NCBI GenBank assembly: GCA_034926785.1
Contig: JAYFQU010000052.1
Location: forward strand, 1 to 7,051
Length of the DNA stretch: 7,051 nucleotides
Direction of reading: 5' to 3'
Origin: UBA7703 sp034926785
GTDB lineage: Bacteria > Bacillota > Clostridia > Christensenellales > CAG-138
The translations under genes were made by a program, and so were the position numbers. Of the stretch, positions 5,984 to 7,051 are shown one piece after another. The number at the start of each line of letters is the position of its first letter. The stretch's first letter is position 1. The notes under the pieces are model-generated. The model saw only the letters and a list, made by a program, of their open reading frames with translations. It did no database searches and was not told the DNA's origin.

Positions 5984-6808
5984 ATGTCCACAACGATTCC
6001 AATGATTACGATCATCTTTATGGTGGTTTCCGCGTTGATCGGGCTTCTGATCCCGGTGGCACTGTATGTCTATAACCGCAAAAAGTTCCAGGCAAACCGT
6101 CTGCCGTTCTGGGTTGGCTGCGTCACATTTGTGCTCTTCGCGCTGGTGCTGGAACGAATCATGTATCTGTTCCTCATGAAGACCGCGATCTGGACGGCAA
6201 TTGCCGGCAACATCTGGCTCTACGGCATCGTCGGCGGATTCTTCGCAGGACTGTTTGAGGAGACGGGGCGCTTCCTCGCCTTTAAGACCGTGCTGCGTAA
6301 AAAGCGCGGCAACGACGGAAACGGTCTCATGTATGGCGCGGGGCACGGCGGTGTTGAGGCGGTTATCCTGCTGAGCGTAACAATGGTGATGAACGTCGTC
6401 TATGCTCTTCAGTTCAACGCGGGCAACGCAACCGCACTGGGCGCGCTGGACGCGGCGCAGACGCTGATCAACACCCCGTCGTGGTATTTCCTCGTTGGCG
6501 CGGTGGAACGCATTGCTGCGGTGGTGATTCATGTTTCACTCTCCGTGCTGGTCTGGTTTGCCGCGAAAAACAGCAAGCGCTTCTGGCTCTTCCCGCTCGC
6601 GATTCTGCTGCACCTGATCGTGGACGCGGTTGCGGTGATCCTCAATGGCCTCGGAGTCAATATTTGGCTGTTGGAAGGGATCGTCTACCTCCTCGCGGCG
6701 GCATTCGCTGTGCTCGCCGTTCTGGTTTGGAGGAAGAACCATACGGAGGAGAGCGCGGAGACGGTCATGGAAACAGCAGAGGAGGCACAGGCCGAAGCGC
6801 AGGCGTAA
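5984..6808 (+). CDS. YhfC-family polytopic membrane protein, putative intramembrane metalloprotease
   Basis: A 274-residue integral membrane protein with about seven hydrophobic segments (roughly 7-29, 42-66, 77-100, 119-143, 166-191, 199-220, 227-249). It carries the motifs expected of the YhfC/PrsW-like group: FEETGR (91-96) with paired glutamates, GAGHGGVEA (118-126) with His121 and Glu125, Glu175-Arg176 with His183, and His210-xxx-Asp214. In this broader family such residues are proposed to bind a catalytic metal within the membrane; activity of YhfC proteins is, to my knowledge, mostly predicted rather than shown. The C-terminus (253-274) is an acidic, alanine-rich tail. ATG 5984 is preceded by GGGGAG (5967-5972), eleven bases away. 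The neighbouring membrane-anchored MerR regulator is an obvious candidate substrate or controller, but that is inference. An alternative role is immunity or resistance to a membrane-active compound. Confidence 0.88.
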   Translation: MSTTIPMITIIFMVVSALIGLLIPVALYVYNRKKFQANRLPFWVGCVTFVLFALVLERIMYLFLMKTAIWTAIAGNIWLYGIVGGFFAGLFEETGRFLAFKTVLRKKRGNDGNGLMYGAGHGGVEAVILLSVTMVMNVVYALQFNAGNATALGALDAAQTLINTPSWYFLVGAVERIAAVVIHVSLSVLVWFAAKNSKRFWLFPLAILLHLIVDAVAVILNGLGVNIWLLEGIVYLLAAAFAVLAVLVWRKNHTEESAETVMETAEEAQAEAQA

Positions 6809-6842
6809 GAGATATCTTTACAAAATAATCCCGCGATTGTGT

Positions 6843-6856
6843 AGGGTCGCAGCCCT
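6843..6856. repeat. Short hairpin AGGG/CCCT
   Basis: AGGG (6843-6846) pairs with CCCT (6853-6856), with an inner T-G wobble (6847/6852) on the plus strand and a four-base loop. It sits just before the larger inverted-repeat series and overlaps its outer arm by one base. It is weak alone and is listed as part of the structured region downstream of the YhfC-like gene. Confidence 0.4.
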
Positions 6857-6974
6857 TAACCCACCGGTTCCGGCCACGGCGGCTTTGCAGCCGTGACGGA
6901 TCGCCCGGAATCGGGCGGTTCAGCCCATCGACAAAGTCCTGCGGACTCTGCCGATGGGTTTTACTTTGGGTTAA
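6856..6974. repeat. Nested inverted-repeat element: outer stem enclosing three hairpins
   Basis: TTAACCCA (6856-6863) and TGGGTTAA (6967-6974) are perfect inverted copies enclosing about 100 bases that hold three further hairpins. Arm 1 is CACGGC/GCCGTG (6875-6880 with 6890-6895), extended by two pairs past a G-A mismatch. Arm 2 is CGCCCG-GAAT-CGGGCG (6902-6917). Arm 3 (6924-6958) pairs CCCATCG with CGATGGG, CA with TG, and AGTCC with GGACT around a TGC loop. Together these draw a cloverleaf-like fold. The two A/C mismatches in arm 3 become G-U pairs in minus-strand RNA, giving an unbroken 16-pair stem. It could be a dispersed intergenic repeat, a structured RNA or a compound terminator. No coding frame is supported here. 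Confidence 0.6.
6924..6962 (+). terminator. Candidate terminator of the merR-yhfC unit (first hairpin)
   Basis: The long hairpin 6924-6958 (14 Watson-Crick pairs with two A/C mismatches, three-base loop) is followed on the plus strand by TTTTACTTT. It lies about 115 bases after the stop of the YhfC-like gene and is a plausible intrinsic terminator, although the T tract is only four bases long and the hairpin also belongs to the nested repeat. Confidence 0.55.
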
Positions 6975-6999
6975 AATGACGCGAATCGCGCCATTTTTT
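6973..6999 (+). terminator. Candidate terminator with T-rich tail (second hairpin)
   Basis: AAAATG and CGCG pair with CGCG and CATTTT around the loop AAT, with one A/C mismatch (6979/6991), and the stem runs into six T (6994-6999). It is the best-formed intrinsic terminator downstream of the YhfC-like gene. On the minus strand the mismatch becomes G-U and the stem ends in ATTTTAA, so it might also stop minus-strand transcripts from the right. Confidence 0.65.
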
Positions 7000-7001
7000 C
7001 A

Positions 7002-7030
7002 CAAATTCGGCGAATGAATCGCCAAATTTG
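7002..7030. repeat. Inverted repeat at the right edge
   Basis: CAAATT (7002-7007) pairs with AATTTG (7025-7030), and GGCGA (7009-7013) with TCGCC (7019-7023), around the loop ATGAA. The single C/A mismatch (7008/7024) becomes a G-U pair in minus-strand RNA, giving a 12-pair stem. No T run follows on either strand, so it is not a normal terminator. It continues the series of hairpins that begins at 6843. Confidence 0.55.
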
Positions 7031-7051
7031 AAGGAACATGGGGGATTTTCG

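Noticed and set aside
5471..6532. A 353-codon open frame on the minus strand, antisense to the merR and yhfC-like genes.
   Set aside because: It spans two well-supported genes and their gap, and is rich in His, Arg and Gln as expected of an antisense shadow. No family resemblance or ribosome site was seen.
7031..7051. Possible gene start, ATG at 7038 after AAGGA.
   Set aside because: The spacing is too short for a convincing ribosome site and only four codons are visible.

Overview
The window holds six intact genes in two transcriptional blocks on opposite strands, plus regulatory DNA. It looks like chromosomal DNA of an anaerobic Gram-positive bacterium of the Clostridia (Oscillospirales-like). 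This is inferred from strong GGAGG ribosome binding sites, GC-rich genes with AT-rich promoters, nickel chaperones beside an iron-sulfur flavoprotein of anaerobic type, and a two-gene unit pairing a membrane MerR regulator with a YhfC-type protein. No phage, transposase, CRISPR, rRNA or tRNA was seen.

Positions 1-263 hold a terminator-like hairpin (55-95) probably belonging to a gene left of the window, and a clear minus-strand terminator (221-249). The minus-strand block runs right to left: hypB (4120-3455), a 916-residue multi-cluster FAD/NAD(P)H oxidoreductase (3409-659) and hypA (653-264). The two nickel-delivery proteins HypA and HypB therefore bracket a large redox enzyme, and no hypC, D, E or F and no hydrogenase subunit is in view. 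The unit may serve nickel insertion into a non-hydrogenase enzyme such as CO dehydrogenase/acetyl-CoA synthase, or a hydrogenase encoded elsewhere; the window cannot decide.

Positions 4121-4433 form a divergent control region. A well-spaced minus-strand promoter (TTGACC-17-TATGGT) drives the hyp block and an extended -10 promoter (TGATATAAT) drives a FadR-type GntR regulator. Just downstream of each -10 lies an identical palindrome, TGGTTGAACCA, matching the known FadR-subfamily operator pattern TNGTNNNACNA. The simplest reading is that the regulator represses both itself and the hypB-oxidoreductase-hypA unit.

Positions 5136-6808 hold a second plus-strand unit. A MerR regulator with a coiled coil, two membrane helices and a C-terminal zinc ribbon is followed 33 bases later by a YhfC/PrsW-like polytopic membrane protein with putative metalloprotease motifs. 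Its promoter has the hallmark MerR layout: a 19-base spacer holding the palindrome TGACGTAACGTCA, suggesting autoregulation. A membrane-tethered transcription factor beside an intramembrane protease homologue raises the possibility of proteolytic control.

Positions 6809-7051 carry no convincing gene but a dense series of inverted repeats: an outer 8-base pair stem enclosing three hairpins, then two more hairpins. At least one is terminator-like. Several plus-strand A/C mismatches become G-U pairs in minus-strand RNA, so the region could be a structured RNA or a dispersed intergenic repeat.
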